Of a stretch of DNA of 64,000 nt, positions 1-10,877 are shown piece after piece; the stretch's first letter is position 1, and each line of letters starts with the position of its first letter. A program made the translations under genes and the position numbers. The notes beneath the pieces were generated by a model. That model was not told where the DNA came from and ran no database searches. It was given only the letters and a program-made list of their open reading frames with translations. Location of the stretch: assembly GCA_016584305.1 (NCBI GenBank), contig JACEEZ010001699.1, forward strand, positions 522,333-586,332. The letters are read 5' to 3'. This DNA is from Chionoecetes opilio. Its lineage: Eukaryota; Arthropoda; Malacostraca; Decapoda; Majidae.

Positions 1-98
1 GTTACACACAGTTAGATATGGCTTAAACGATAGATGAATCAAGGCAATACATGTTCATACACCGTGTTCCTTTCTTACAGGCAAAACATTACTAGAGG

Positions 99-493
99 TT
101 AGGCCACATTAATTGGGTTGGGCCACATTAATTGGGTTGGGCCACATTAATTGGGTTGGGCCACATTAATTGGGTTGGGCCACATTAATTGGGTTGGGCC
201 ACATTAATTGGGTTGGGCCACATTAATTGGGTTGGGCCACATTAATTGGGTTGGGCCACATTAATTGGGTTGGGCCACATAATTGGGTTGGGCCACATTA
301 ATTGGGTTGGGCCACATTAATTGGGTTGGGCCACATTAATTGGGTTGGGCCACATTAATTGGGTTGGGCCACATTAATTGGGTTGGGCCACATTAATTGG
401 GTTGGGCCACATTAATTGGGTTGGGCCACATTAATTGGGTTGGGCCACATTAATTGGGTTGGGCCACATTAATTGGGTTGGGCCACATTAATT
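99..493. repeat. 19-bp minisatellite, about 20 copies
   Basis: Tandem array of a 19-bp unit (TTGGGCCACATTAATTGGG), almost identical from copy to copy. One unit near 270 lacks a T. The homogeneity suggests recent expansion or ongoing homogenisation. The array ends about 20 bp before a TTAA-flanked MITE. Confidence 0.97.
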
Positions 494-510
494 ACAATAG
501 ATTTCACTCA

Positions 511-711
511 TTAACCCCTTAACGCCCAGATCTTTCCTTTGCTATATATTATCGTCTGTTAGCCATTACGAAAAGTAGCTTAATATACCAAATTAGATAG
601 TGGACAAGTGTATGAAACAGGTCATATCTATAGAATATTGCTTACATTCATTAAAATAGTCTAATGGTAGCCAAATTACAATGAAAATTATGTTCTGGGC
701 TTCAAGGTTAA
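511..711 (+). mobile_element. TTAA-flanked MITE, copy 1
   Basis: A 193-bp element (515-707) lies between TTAA tetranucleotides at 511-514 and 708-711. The left end reads CCCCTTAACGCCCAGA. The right end, reverse-complemented, reads CCTTGAAGCCCAGA, so the ends are imperfect terminal inverted repeats. Related copies occur at 50220-50421 (same orientation) and about 45744-45969 (inverted). TTAA target duplication is a hallmark of the piggyBac superfamily, so a non-autonomous piggyBac-like element is the best inference. It has no coding capacity. Confidence 0.75.
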
Positions 712-1060
712 ACATCACGCAAAGAACAGGATGGCAGACAGGCTTACCTCAAGGGTATACTTAACCATTTCAAGGACTGTATTATCCGCGAGAAGGCAAT
801 GAGTTTGACATCCCTGCCATGCATCTATTTTCTCTCCCTCTCTCTCTGCCATCCTCCTATTCTTCCTTCTTATTCTAAATCTTTCCTTTCTCTTATCTTC
901 CTTCTTACATTCTATTCCTCCTATCCTTCCCTATTTTTTCTTATTTTCTTGAAATACATACTCCTGCAACCTCCCACTGTCTCTCTGTTGCCTGTTACGT
1001 GTGATGTTAATTAAGGCATGACGAGGAGACACGCTACAGAAAAAGCAGTGATTCATATGG
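712..1060. other. No gene recognised
   Basis: Unique-looking sequence with a pyrimidine-rich stretch at about 830-950. I see no motif-bearing open frame and no paired splice signals. Confidence 0.5.
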
Positions 1061-1061
1061 T

Positions 1062-1131
1062 CACACACACATACACACCCCAAGTACATACATACACACA
1101 CACATACCAACACACACACATATACACCCCA

Positions 1132-1176
<45 letters not shown>

Positions 1177-1379
1177 CCCAAGCACACACACACACATATA
1201 CCAAACACACACACACACACACCAACGCACACACAAACACATATACCAACACACACACACATACACACACATATTAAACACCAAACACACACACACACAT
1301 ATAACAAAACACACACACACACACACACAACACAAACACACACACACATACACCCCAAATACACACACACACACACACG
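1062..1379. repeat. Interrupted (CA)n array
   Basis: CA dinucleotide array broken by recurring segments such as ATACACCCCAAGCACAC, which makes it a composite of microsatellite and minisatellite. The Thr/His-rich or Val/Cys-rich open frames over it are translation artefacts. Confidence 0.95.
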
Positions 1380-1617
1380 CAGTAACTTCGCAACATTTTT
1401 TTTTATTCCTATAGATAAGAACTTGTCTTGAAGTCTCACATCTTGGCGGCGTGAGACAAAGCGTGACCTCCTTCTAGGCCTCGCCGGGTCAAGGAAGACA
1501 AATAGACCTTGTCAGTGAGGCGGAAAACCCATCACATCCTCTGACAAAGAAACTATAATTAAGGGTAAGAACAAGGGCACCGGACGGCAGATACGTCTAA
1601 TAATTCCGCGTAACGCT

Positions 1618-1760
1618 TCCTTTAAGTGAAAAAACGTTCTAAGCAATCGATGTAAGGACTGAAATCACATCAAATATCAACGGTGCAAATGCGAGAAACA
1701 ACGAAATAAAGCGAATTAAGTAAAACAAGAACAAAATATAACATCATACCATTCAATTAA
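1618..1760 (+). repeat. Local duplication, copy 1
   Basis: This segment, with landmarks GCAATCGATGTAAGGACTG and AACGAAATAAAGCGAATTAAG, recurs at about 2498-2766. The second copy carries about 110 extra bases between the two landmarks, so this copy represents the shorter, probably pre-insertion, form. Confidence 0.7.
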
Positions 1761-1942
1761 ATGTATAAATAAGGGCACCTAATGGATGATACGTCTAATA
1801 TTTCCGCTAATAATTGCCCACATGTATATATTATAATTTTTTTGCTTTAGTATTTAAGTTCATTTCCTCATATATGTTTATTATGTTTTTTTTTTTTCTT
1901 TTTTCCTGTATGCCTTCTGTGAAAATAAAATGACTATAATTA

Positions 1943-1983
1943 CCTCCGCCAACGAAGTTGGAGGGGTTATGTTTTCACCCCGA

Positions 1984-2032
<49 letters not shown>

Positions 2033-2212
2033 TAGTGTACAGGATTTCTCGAAAAGTTGCGAATAGATTTGGACCAAACTCGGTATACCAAGTCTATTTG
2101 GTATAAGAAAGAACTGATTTAATTTTGGATGAAATCTATTGACAACTATTGCATGGCACCATGATGAAATATTCGGCTGGAGTATGCGCTCATATGAGTG
2201 CAATTATATATA

Positions 2213-2309
<97 letters not shown>

Positions 2310-2378
2310 GTATATTTGATGAAATATTCGGGCGGAGGTATGCGCTCTACTGAGTGCCCCCCCCCCCCCCCCCCCCCC
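1943..2378 (+). mobile_element. Dispersed element with CCTCCGCC/GGCGGAGG ends
   Basis: It starts with CCTCCGCCAACGAAG and the phrase GGGGTTATGTTTTCACCCC, then an internal (GTCT)n block at 1984-2033, and ends with GGCGGAGGTATGCGCTC near 2330-2350. The ends are inverted (CCTCCGCC/GGCGGAGG). From memory, elements with this beginning and end are widespread in animal genomes; I cannot name the family. The 3' part is duplicated around an (AT)n array (2207-2316) and ends in a poly(C) run at 2357-2378. Confidence 0.6.
2207..2316. repeat. (AT)n array
   Basis: About 110 bp of alternating A and T with few interruptions. It is self-complementary and could extrude a cruciform. Confidence 0.95.
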
Positions 2379-2497
2379 GTAGTCTATTACTGTTATATTA
2401 CTATTATCATCATCATTATTATTAACGCTGTACTTTTATATTATACTATACTATTATATTACTATTATCATAATTATTATTATTAACGCTGTACTTT

Positions 2498-2766
2498 TAA
2501 GCGAAAAATAACATTTGAAGCAATCGATGTGACGTCTGAAATCACAACAAATAACAACGATGATAATGCGAGACATAGACCACTATATACCTATGTGCGA
2601 GAACATAAAAACATAAAAAAATAAGGAAACTACAAGAGGCCGCGAGACCTACACGAGGTAGTTCCTGTAAAAAGAGGTAAAAAAATAACGAAATAAAGCG
2701 AATGAAGTAAAAAAATAAGGAAAAACAAAGAAAAAAGAAAAAAAAGAGCCGAATATGACATCATAC
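2498..2766 (+). repeat. Local duplication, copy 2, with an internal insertion
   Basis: Homologous to 1618-1760 but interrupted by about 110 bp (roughly 2577-2687) containing GAGGCCGCGAGACCTAC and GAGGTAGTTCCTG. The insert resembles a retroposon 3' fragment by memory only. The uninterrupted copy shows the ancestral arrangement. Confidence 0.6.
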
Positions 2767-3359
2767 TAACGACGTGGGAGGCTCGTTAACGTCCAGCCTT
2801 TGTGGAAGTTGTGGCCACCGTGAGTCAAGAGTAAACCACAACTATTCCCAAAGTTCACCTGGACAAACGTTCCAACCCTAGACTTAGTAAATTATTGTTA
2901 TTTTGCAAGGTAATGGAGCGTCCTCGCGGCATCAGAAGCCTTTAATTGATATCACAGTAAGAATGGTCGTCTCAAAACTGGGTTAGTATACTGTAGCCTA
3001 TATATTATCTGGAGTTATGAAACAAATAGAGCAAAAACTTAGCTACGACTCAGGGAGACTACGAAAAAAGAGAAAGAAAAATTATTCTCTCTTCCTCCTC
3101 CTTTTCGCCCCACCCTCTCTCTCCTCCTCTCCTCGCTTCACCCTCTCTCTCTCATCATCCTCTTTCTTATCATTAATTTTTCTTTCCTTTACATGCTTTC
3201 TCTCTCTCTCTGCAATACACTTTGTCTTACTCTATTAGACCGTGGATTTGGAGGTTTTTTGCAGAATTGCCTGGAATTGAACGGTTGATTATGATGTTAA
3301 AAAATTTACAGGCATTGAAAGAAACCTATACTCATAATCATAACACAATTTATTTCTAA

Positions 3360-3376
3360 CACACACACACACACAC

Positions 3377-3415
<39 letters not shown>
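3360..3415. repeat. (CA)n microsatellite
   Basis: CA array directly downstream of the stop codon of the piggyBac-like relic, which is read on the opposite strand. Confidence 0.95.
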
Positions 3416-3416
<1 letters not shown>

Positions 3417-3436
3417 ATCCCTGAACATACATACAT

Positions 3437-5448
3437 CTAAAAATCTTTGAGGGTGTGGTAGTCCCTGAAGCAGTCACCCACGCACAAGGCAACGTTACAT
3501 TCGTGGCACAACATGTTGACTCGTGTGCGTTTCTGCGGCCGTCTTGAAGTGTGCCTGCATACGTGGCACTGCTGACTCCTCCTCCCGTCCAGCATGTCTG
3601 TGTGTGTGTGTGCACGGGGTGATGTCGAAGTCCGGACGGAAACTGAAGACGGTCCGGGAGATTGGTTAGGCAGTGACTTTTTACGGGGCTGGTGGTTTGT
3701 CCAAATTCTTCAAGAAGCTGCATACTAACATTATACACAAAGTTGCGCAGTTTCAGCTTCTTGTTGGGTGTTGATGCGTGTTTAGCAAGCCAGATATTGT
3801 ATGCATTGCGCATTGAAATTTCTATCAAACGGAAAAACAAATTGTGATACCATTTGACAGACCTGGTCAAGCACTCAGCGCCAGTATTATAATCTGACTG
3901 TCACGCTTGTCAGCCAGCCTCACGTGTTTAGCGTAGTCCACCGCCAAATCAGGCTTCAGGATGGGCCTCTCGGTGTTGTGGTCGACTTTGCCGGTGTTCA
4001 CGATCTCTCCCTTGTGGACAGTTATGAGAAAGTGCACCTGACGTCTGTCGCTCCAATTAAGAGCAAGGACCTTACCCGATGTCTCTTTCTGGACGAACTG
4101 GTCCTTTTTTCGTCCTTTTTGCTTGTGGTGGTCCCGGGTTGTCTCTTCGTCGTCTTGTGTGTCACTCAGACTTGGGTCGTCAATGTAGGTCTTCTGTCCC
4201 ATGAACTTTGGCATAAACCTCCTAGTCAGCCATAGTTCCACATGACCCTGTTTTGTTGTCATGTAGGAAATGACAGAGAGCAGGGCTGGTATATCAATTG
4301 TTATCAGAGTAAAGAATATGACCCTTACTAAAGACTACTCTATACTACTGTATAGAGTAGTCTTTGCCCTTACCCATGTATGGTGCCAGCATGTTCTTGA
4401 GCACGGCACCAGACAATCCCAAAGGGTCTTTCTTACTGATTTTTGGTATGTCGCTGTTTGTGCCTATGTACAGAATCATGTCAAGCACAATTCGTGTCTC
4501 AGTCACACAACACAAATAGCTTGATGCCAAAGCGATGTCTTTCTGTTGGGATGTACTGTTTGAACATGAGGCGACCCTTGCATAAAATAAGTGACTCGTT
4601 GATGACCAGTTTCTGGAAGGGATAGAAATATTTCTTGTACCGTGAAACGAACATTGATAATATTTCTCGTACCTTCCAGATCCGGTCTTCAGGGTTAGGA
4701 TTTTTATTGTCTGCAAAGTGTAAAAAACTTAGCAGCAATAAAAACCTGTCACAAGTCATATACTTCCTGAACAGAGGGTGACCGAGGTTGTCATTGCGCC
4801 AGTAATCCTGCAGACACAGCTTCTTATCTAGCGGCATCAACAACATTAGGGCGATAAATACAATAAACTCCCTCGCTGTGGAGTCCACTCATTGCCGAAC
4901 CCTGGACTTACGGGGTAGGTCATATAATTTCTGACATTCCAAACGATAATATTCATTGGTTTGTTCAGAAATGTATGACAAAACCTCGTCATCCAGAAAG
5001 GCTCGGAAGAAGTCACTCTCCTTTGCCTGGTCGTTGCAAGGCCAGTCTTTCGTGACGCCATTAACTCCTGTCAGACCGAAGTCGTGCAGGTCTGGTACGA
5101 AATCTGACCCCTCCGACCAGGCAAGGGGGAAGACTGGGGGCTCACGCAACGGCACACCTCTGTTCACGTGGTCGTCCTCGCCCTCATGCAGCACATTCCC
5201 TGTGTCTCTGTCACTATCGGTCTTCATGTCACTGTCACTGTCAAAATTACCTTCACTGCCGTCAATGTCACTGACAAAATCACCGTCACTGCCGTCACTG
5301 TCTGGCCACCCACAGTCCGTACCGTCGAGTGGAGAGCCACTTTCGCTGTCGCTGTCATCCCCATCCTCCTTAGAACACAGCAGCCGCATCCAGCTTGGGT
5401 TGAGGCGTCGGCGAGGTGCGGCGGCAGTGCCCGTGGTGAGGGTAGTGC
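3437..5448 (-). pseudogene. piggyBac-type transposase relic (PGBD-like), frameshifted
   Basis: Read on the minus strand. Order: an acidic N-terminus (MRLLCSKEDGDDSDSESG from the Met at 5389), then REFIVFIALMLLMPLDKKL, then LQDYWRNDNLGHPLF, then LLLLSFLHFADN, then the catalytic block (LVINESLILCKGR and FKQYIP), then the YTSPAL region, then the ADKRD motif with KWYHNLFFRLIEISMRNAY. The C-terminus is a Cys/His-rich zinc domain (CHVCR...MLCHECNVALCVGDC...DYHT) ending with TAG at 3437-3439. About 650 codons matches full-length piggyBac transposases. It is broken: an in-frame TGA near 4889 where Trp is expected, a 1-bp frameshift near 4500, a palindrome plus nonsense codon around the second catalytic Asp (about 4290-4365), and a frameshift in a short (CA)n run at 3599-3613. 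The first DDD aspartate is Asn (INES instead of IDES). It cannot encode an active transposase as it stands. Confidence 0.9.
4330..4365. repeat. Perfect 15-bp palindrome inside the transposase relic
   Basis: Arms AAAGACTACTCTATA (4330-4344) and its exact reverse complement (4351-4365) flank a 6-base loop. It lies between the codons for GKGK and the DNxYTS motif, where it disrupts the reading frame. Confidence 0.9.
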
Positions 5449-5470
5449 CTGGGGAAAGAGGAACAAGGAT
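5449..5470 (-). promoter_or_regulatory. Candidate 3' splice site upstream of the transposase relic
   Basis: On the minus strand, a pyrimidine tract (TTGTTCCTCTTTCCCCAG) ends in AG immediately before GGCACTACCCTCACC. The same signal followed by a closely similar exon start occurs at 6161. The frame entering here (two bases, then ACT ACC CTC) is open into the transposase. Confidence 0.5.
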
Positions 5471-5704
5471 ATACGTCAAATGAAAGCAAAATTCATGTGT
5501 ATGGGTATTAATTAATTAAGTGAAGAGTGTGATAAGACATTATGGAAAACCTGAAGAAATATTACAGGAAAGCATGTAGTATCACCTAAATAAGCTAAAT
5601 CACAGGTAGTACGTACACCTCAGTGACAGCTTCACGCTTGGCTTATTCTTTGAGCCATAGACAAGAAGTGGATAACACGCACTCATCGTCATGCAGGGCA
5701 CATA

Positions 5705-5770
5705 ACGCACACACACACGCACACACACACACACACACACGCACACACACACACAGACACAGACACACAC
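5705..5770. repeat. (CA)n microsatellite
   Basis: CA array with CG and GA interruptions, in the putative intron between 5449 and 6002. Confidence 0.9.
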
Positions 5771-6002
5771 ATTAACTTAATAATTAACTTTAATAAGCGA
5801 CTCTCACTTCTCTTTTAACTAATTGAAAATATCCAAGCAATATAAAATTGGAATAATAGTCAAAGGAAGTGTGTTTATAGTAATGAGATTCGAATATTAT
5901 TAGAACTCATATTGTATGACTGACAACAAAAATGGAGATAATTTAATTCTGTGAGCGGATGTCACTTCAAAAATGGCAAAAGGAGACAAATTGATGACTC
6001 AC

Positions 6003-6161
6003 CAGGACGGCTTTGTTCACATGTTGCATCTTCAGCTCTCGCACCCTTCACCGTCACGGCGAACAGAGGCGGCGGCGGATCACCACGCTCCCTGGCGGGG
6101 CCTTGCACGGCAGGTGGCGGGACAGGCGCCGCTGCCAGGGCGTCAGTGGTGAGGGGACTGC
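6003..6161 (-). CDS. Candidate upstream exon of the piggyBac-derived transcript
   Basis: On the minus strand a strong acceptor (TTCCTCCTCCCCCAG, ending at 6162) is followed by 159 nt and a consensus donor (CTG then GTGAGTC, GT at 6002-6001). One frame is open throughout (SPLTTDALAAAPVPPPAVQ onward, Pro/Ala-rich) with phase-1 boundaries, which matches the phase-1 acceptor at 5448. Its first about 30 bases resemble the start of the exon at 5448, so the two look like a tandem exon duplication. It has no Met in frame, so it could be 5' untranslated. The frame gives no family assignment. Confidence 0.4.
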
Positions 6162-6439
6162 CTGGGGGAGGAGGAACAGGTGTTAACAGGACAAGCCAGA
6201 TAGAGCGATCATTTGAACCTGGCTTAACGGGCGACCCAAGCCTTCAACACACACACACTCATGCATGCAGAATGACGTCTTCATCCTGTTCTTTTATTAT
6301 ATGAATATTTCCCACTTCCAACGGCGCCTCTAAATGATTATTGTATTACCCACATCTTAAATGTAAACGGATTCTACTCCTACTACTATTGCTATCACTA
6401 CTACTACCATTGCTATTACTGCTACTACAACTACAACTA

Positions 6440-6847
6440 AATAAATAGGGTGGTAGGATGATAGTGTCCCAGAAACTAGACTTAAGTTGTGGTACAGTCA
6501 TGGTGGTGGTAATTGTGGATGTACTGGCGATGGTGGTGGGTGAGTGAGGACGCAGGAGTGAGGCCAGAAGCGGTGGTGGCGATGGTGGTGGTGGTGACAG
6601 TGGCGGTGAAGTTGGGGGGTGAGTGAGGACAGAAGCGATGGTGGTGGTTGAACAAATGGAAGTTTTATGTCATGGCGATTCTGTGTGATGGGTTGTCCTA
6701 CGCCCGTGACTGTTAAAGTTAGCAGCCCCACCCTGCGCCCCTTGCCTTGCCGCCGCCTCTCCAGGGACAGGAAGGGGAGGTCTTTGGATCCAATTATCAC
6801 CCCACGCGAGCCTATTCCCTACGGCCCCCCACACCTGACCTTGTTGT

Positions 6848-6892
<45 letters not shown>

Positions 6893-7560
6893 CTCTTCTT
6901 CAATGATAATGACATGAAAAAGGAAGAGAAGGAGGAAGAAGGGTCATAGACAAGAAGGAAGAGGAAAGAGTTGACGAGGAAGAAAAAAAAAGGCGAGGAA
7001 GAAAAAAAAAGAGAAAGGGAATTACTACTCCTACTACTGCTACTATTACTAGTTATAATAATAATAACAATAATAATAATAACAATAATAATAATAATAA
7101 ATATAATAATATTACTATAATACTAATGATATTATAATAAAAACAACAATACTATTTCTACTACTACTGATAATAATAATAAGAAAAAAATATCAATAAC
7201 ACCACTACTGCTACTATAACCACTTATACTACCACTGACAATAAACAATTTATATAAATATTAATTTGAGTAATTTGTTGAATATAAATGAATAAATATA
7301 TATATATATAAAAGGTTAAATAATAAAGTAAATAAAAGTAAAGACGAAATGGAAGACAAATAGCAAGTAGAGAAAAAAAAAATGGAAGAGAGAGAGAGAG
7401 GAGAGGAAAAGTAGTTGAGAAGAGAAGGAGAAGGAGAAGGAGAAGAAGGAGGAAGGAGAAAAAGATAAGGAGAGGAAAAGAAATTGAGAAGAGAAGAAGG
7501 ATGAGGATGAAGAGAAGAAAGGAGAACATTCCATGTCATAAAAAAAAGCTACAAAAATAG
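6440..7560. other. Simple-sequence-rich stretch without a gene
   Basis: GGT-rich sequence at 6500-6650, (CT)n at 6849-6888, purine-rich sequence at 6910-7015, compound (TAC)/(TAA) trinucleotides at 7021-7220, and GA/GGA-rich sequence at 7340-7520. I see no supported exon. Confidence 0.6.
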
Positions 7561-7579
7561 ATATAGATTTTCAACTCAC

Positions 7580-7675
7580 CAGAGCGGCATAGTTTTCTTC
7601 CCTTGATATCGGGCTGATGATGGCGATGAGTCTTGCCTCTCACACCTTGCCCTCCTGAAGACACGACGGACTACT
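7580..7675 (-). other. Possible 5' exon end with consensus donor
   Basis: On the minus strand, GCCGCTCTG is followed by GTGAGTTG, a consensus donor nearly identical in context to the donor at 6002 (GCCGTCCTG, then GTGAGTC). The phase-1 frame before it is open for about 30 codons back to a TAG near 7677 but has no Met. It may be a 5' untranslated exon of the transcript containing 6003-6161. Confidence 0.25.
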
Positions 7676-7785
7676 CACTACACACTTCCTCTTCTTCTTC
7701 TTGTGACCTTAGACGCTTAGTATCGCTTCATAGGTCCTCTTCAACTTCGTCTACTTAGTTAACAATCTTGTCAGCTCTTCCCTTA

Positions 7786-8584
7786 AGGCGGCGTCACACT
7801 AGCACTTTTTCCGTCTAGTTAGACGATCTCCGTTGGTTTTTTCTCGCTCTGACTAGTTAGTCCGTCTGAATCAGTCAGTCTGAGTCAGGCGATCGTGATC
7901 GTCTTAATATGGAAAGTTGAAGACAACTTTCATAGTCAAATCAAAATCCAGTAATTACTTTAAAGATATTCGATATAAATCAGGATTTTTTTGCAAAATA
8001 TAATTCAATACATTTGCAAGTATGAAAAATTTTCAAGTGACTATTGCACATGTAGATACATTTAAAAGCCAGTTTTATAAAACAGCCAACAGTCTCTCGC
8101 ATGACTCGTTTGTTGTGTATATTTTTCAAGACACTCAAAAATCGTTTCACACTCTTCAAGACTTCAACTTGTAATTATAGACGAAATGCTGTGGACACGT
8201 AGTTCATAAGAATTTCTCATAAATAAGGAGCGGGAGTGACCTCACGCCCCGCCCACCTGTGACTGACTGTTGCTGCGGCTCCAGCGGCGGGCTGATGCCC
8301 GCTCATCTATTACTGTTTTTATGTATATATGTGTATGTATTTTAACTTGTTTGGCGCATCTACGATTGATAATACACATAATCAAGTGTATACCAGCGAT
8401 AGCCTGCCCTAAGGTACTCTAGCCTGCCCTGGCGTCGGAGCCATGTTTATTTACAGTCGCAGGAACAGCTGACTGGTAGTGCAGGCAAACGATTGTGTGT
8501 GTGACGGCTTGCAGTCAAAAATTTGTTAGTATTTAGAAAGTTGCTGGAAAAAATAGACGGAAAAGTGCTAGTGTGACGCCGCCT
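7786..8584. mobile_element. Non-autonomous DNA element, 31-bp TIRs, TTA target duplication
   Basis: A 799-bp element with inverted ends starting AGGCGGCGTCACACTAG and differing by a single gap over about 31 bp. TTA occurs directly at both flanks (7783-7785 and 8585-8587). The interior has no coding frame. A 3-bp T/A target duplication suggests PIF/Harbinger-like mobilisation; this is inference. The element at 9858-10454 shares the CACACTAG block at the same place in its TIR. Confidence 0.75.
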
Positions 8585-9301
<717 letters not shown>

Positions 9302-9449
9302 ACACCTGACACCTGGGCCTGAGTGCCCTGATCACCTGAGTGATCTTACTACATTCCCTGATAGCACAGCAGATAAGAGCACATGTGTAAACGGATGTGT
9401 TCATGTAGGGGTGATGAAACGCGATGACACGGGACCATAGAGCACCACC

Positions 9450-9792
9450 ACCATCACCACTACTACTACTGCTATTACTGCTACTACTACTACTACTACT
9501 ACTACTAATACTACTAATACTACTACAACAAATACTACTTCTACTACAACTACTACTACTATTACTACTACTGCTACTACATCTAATGCTACTACTACCA
9601 CCACTAACAATAGTAATAATTATACACTATCATAAATAATAATATGCTGATTTTTTTTAAATGATAATAATATAATGAATAATAACATAATGATAAATGA
9701 AATAATAATACTGATAATTATACTAATAATCATAATAATAATAATAATAATAATAATAGTGATAAAGATAATAATAATAATGATAATATTGT

Positions 9793-9856
<64 letters not shown>

Positions 9857-9857
9857 A
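9450..9857. repeat. Compound (CTA)n, (AAT)n and (CT)n array
   Basis: CTA triplets at 9455-9605, AAT triplets at about 9662-9788, then pure CT at 9795-9855, which directly abuts the next TIR element. Confidence 0.93.
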
Positions 9858-10454
9858 AGGCCTGTCCACACTAGGGTTCATGCGGCTGGCGGTGAGGCTG
9901 GTAAATTGAGGTTTTCAACACCGCTCGCGTCGTGCGGAGCGAATCCAACCCTTCCCGATTCGAGGGACGTGTTGTAGTTCCCCAGTGCTGCCCCAGTGAT
10001 GGTATTATCAAATTACCAGATGAATAAGATGATATTTAGGAAGACTGAACATACCATCATCTTCACGAGACATTACTGCGTGTCATGAATATAAATAAAT
10101 TACAGTATACTATAGCAAGAATAAGATAATGATACCAAAGCGAAATAGTGCATAAAAAAAAATCCTCTCTCACCTTTTTTTATTCAACTCCTTGTTATTC
10201 ATTTAATTTTGCTTGCATTGCATGTTTATTTACTGTCTCGGAAGCAACACACTTTTCCGATTCTGACGGTATATGATACGTCTCAATGCAAAAATATTTA
10301 GGTGGTCAAAAATTGAAATGAACATCAATCAATCTTGTGACGGAGCATCGCCTCCCTGCCATGACGGTGAGGCACAGTCTGGACACGCAGGTCGTATTTC
10401 AACACATCCACCAGCCTCACCGCCAGCCGCATGACCCCTAGTGTGGACAGACCT
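9858..10454. mobile_element. Non-autonomous DNA element with 45-bp TIRs
   Basis: A 597-bp element. The left end starts AGGCCTGTCCACACTAGG and the right end, reverse-complemented, starts AGGTCTGTCCACACTAGG. The two agree at about 43 of 45 positions, through GCGGCTGGCGGTGAGGCTGG. Flanks are TAA (left) and TTA (right), so the target duplication is T/A-rich but not exact. No coding frame is credible inside; the 61-codon minus-strand frame at its right end is TIR sequence. Confidence 0.75.
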
Positions 10455-10457
10455 TTA

Positions 10458-10876
10458 GACCATCTTTTCCTGAAGCTGTTCAACCCCACTCCATCATTGC
10501 AAGTAATCACTCTGGTACTGCCGACATCGCCAATCAGAGTCTACTCAATACTACACATCAATCTGCCGACAACGTGACGCAGTCATCTAGCCCACCTCTT
10601 GATGCCAGCAACAGCGATCAGTGGAGGAAGGAATTTATGGAAAAGGTGACCAAAGACATTTTGACTATTATGATGAAATTAGAAACCAAGGATAGTGAGA
10701 TTGAACTTCTTAATACGGAAATAAAAACGGCTTACTCAGTAATAGAGACGCTCCAGCAACGAATATGCCACTTGGAGACGCGTGAACGACGTGACGCCAA
10801 ACACGACGATGGGACGTTCACCACCTTATATATACCTTTAATATACACCTCATTGTTTATCAACGATAACGGATGA
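10458..10876 (+). pseudogene. LINE ORF1 fragment (coiled-coil-like)
   Basis: The frame is open from the right edge of the TIR element to the TGA at 10874-10876. Its Met at 10574 (MTQSSSPPLDASNSDQW) is internal, because upstream codons (SIIASNHSGTADIANQS) read on without a stop. The later part (KDILTIMMKLETKDSEIELL and TLQQRICHLETRER) has heptad-like Leu/Ile spacing, as in LINE ORF1 coiled coils. It ends abruptly before the reverse-transcriptase frame, with no endonuclease domain between, so an internal deletion joined ORF1 to the middle of ORF2. Confidence 0.6.
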
Positions 10877-10877
10877 T

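Noticed and set aside
95..500. CRISPR-like direct repeats
   Set aside because: The 19-bp units are contiguous with no spacers, and the window is eukaryotic.
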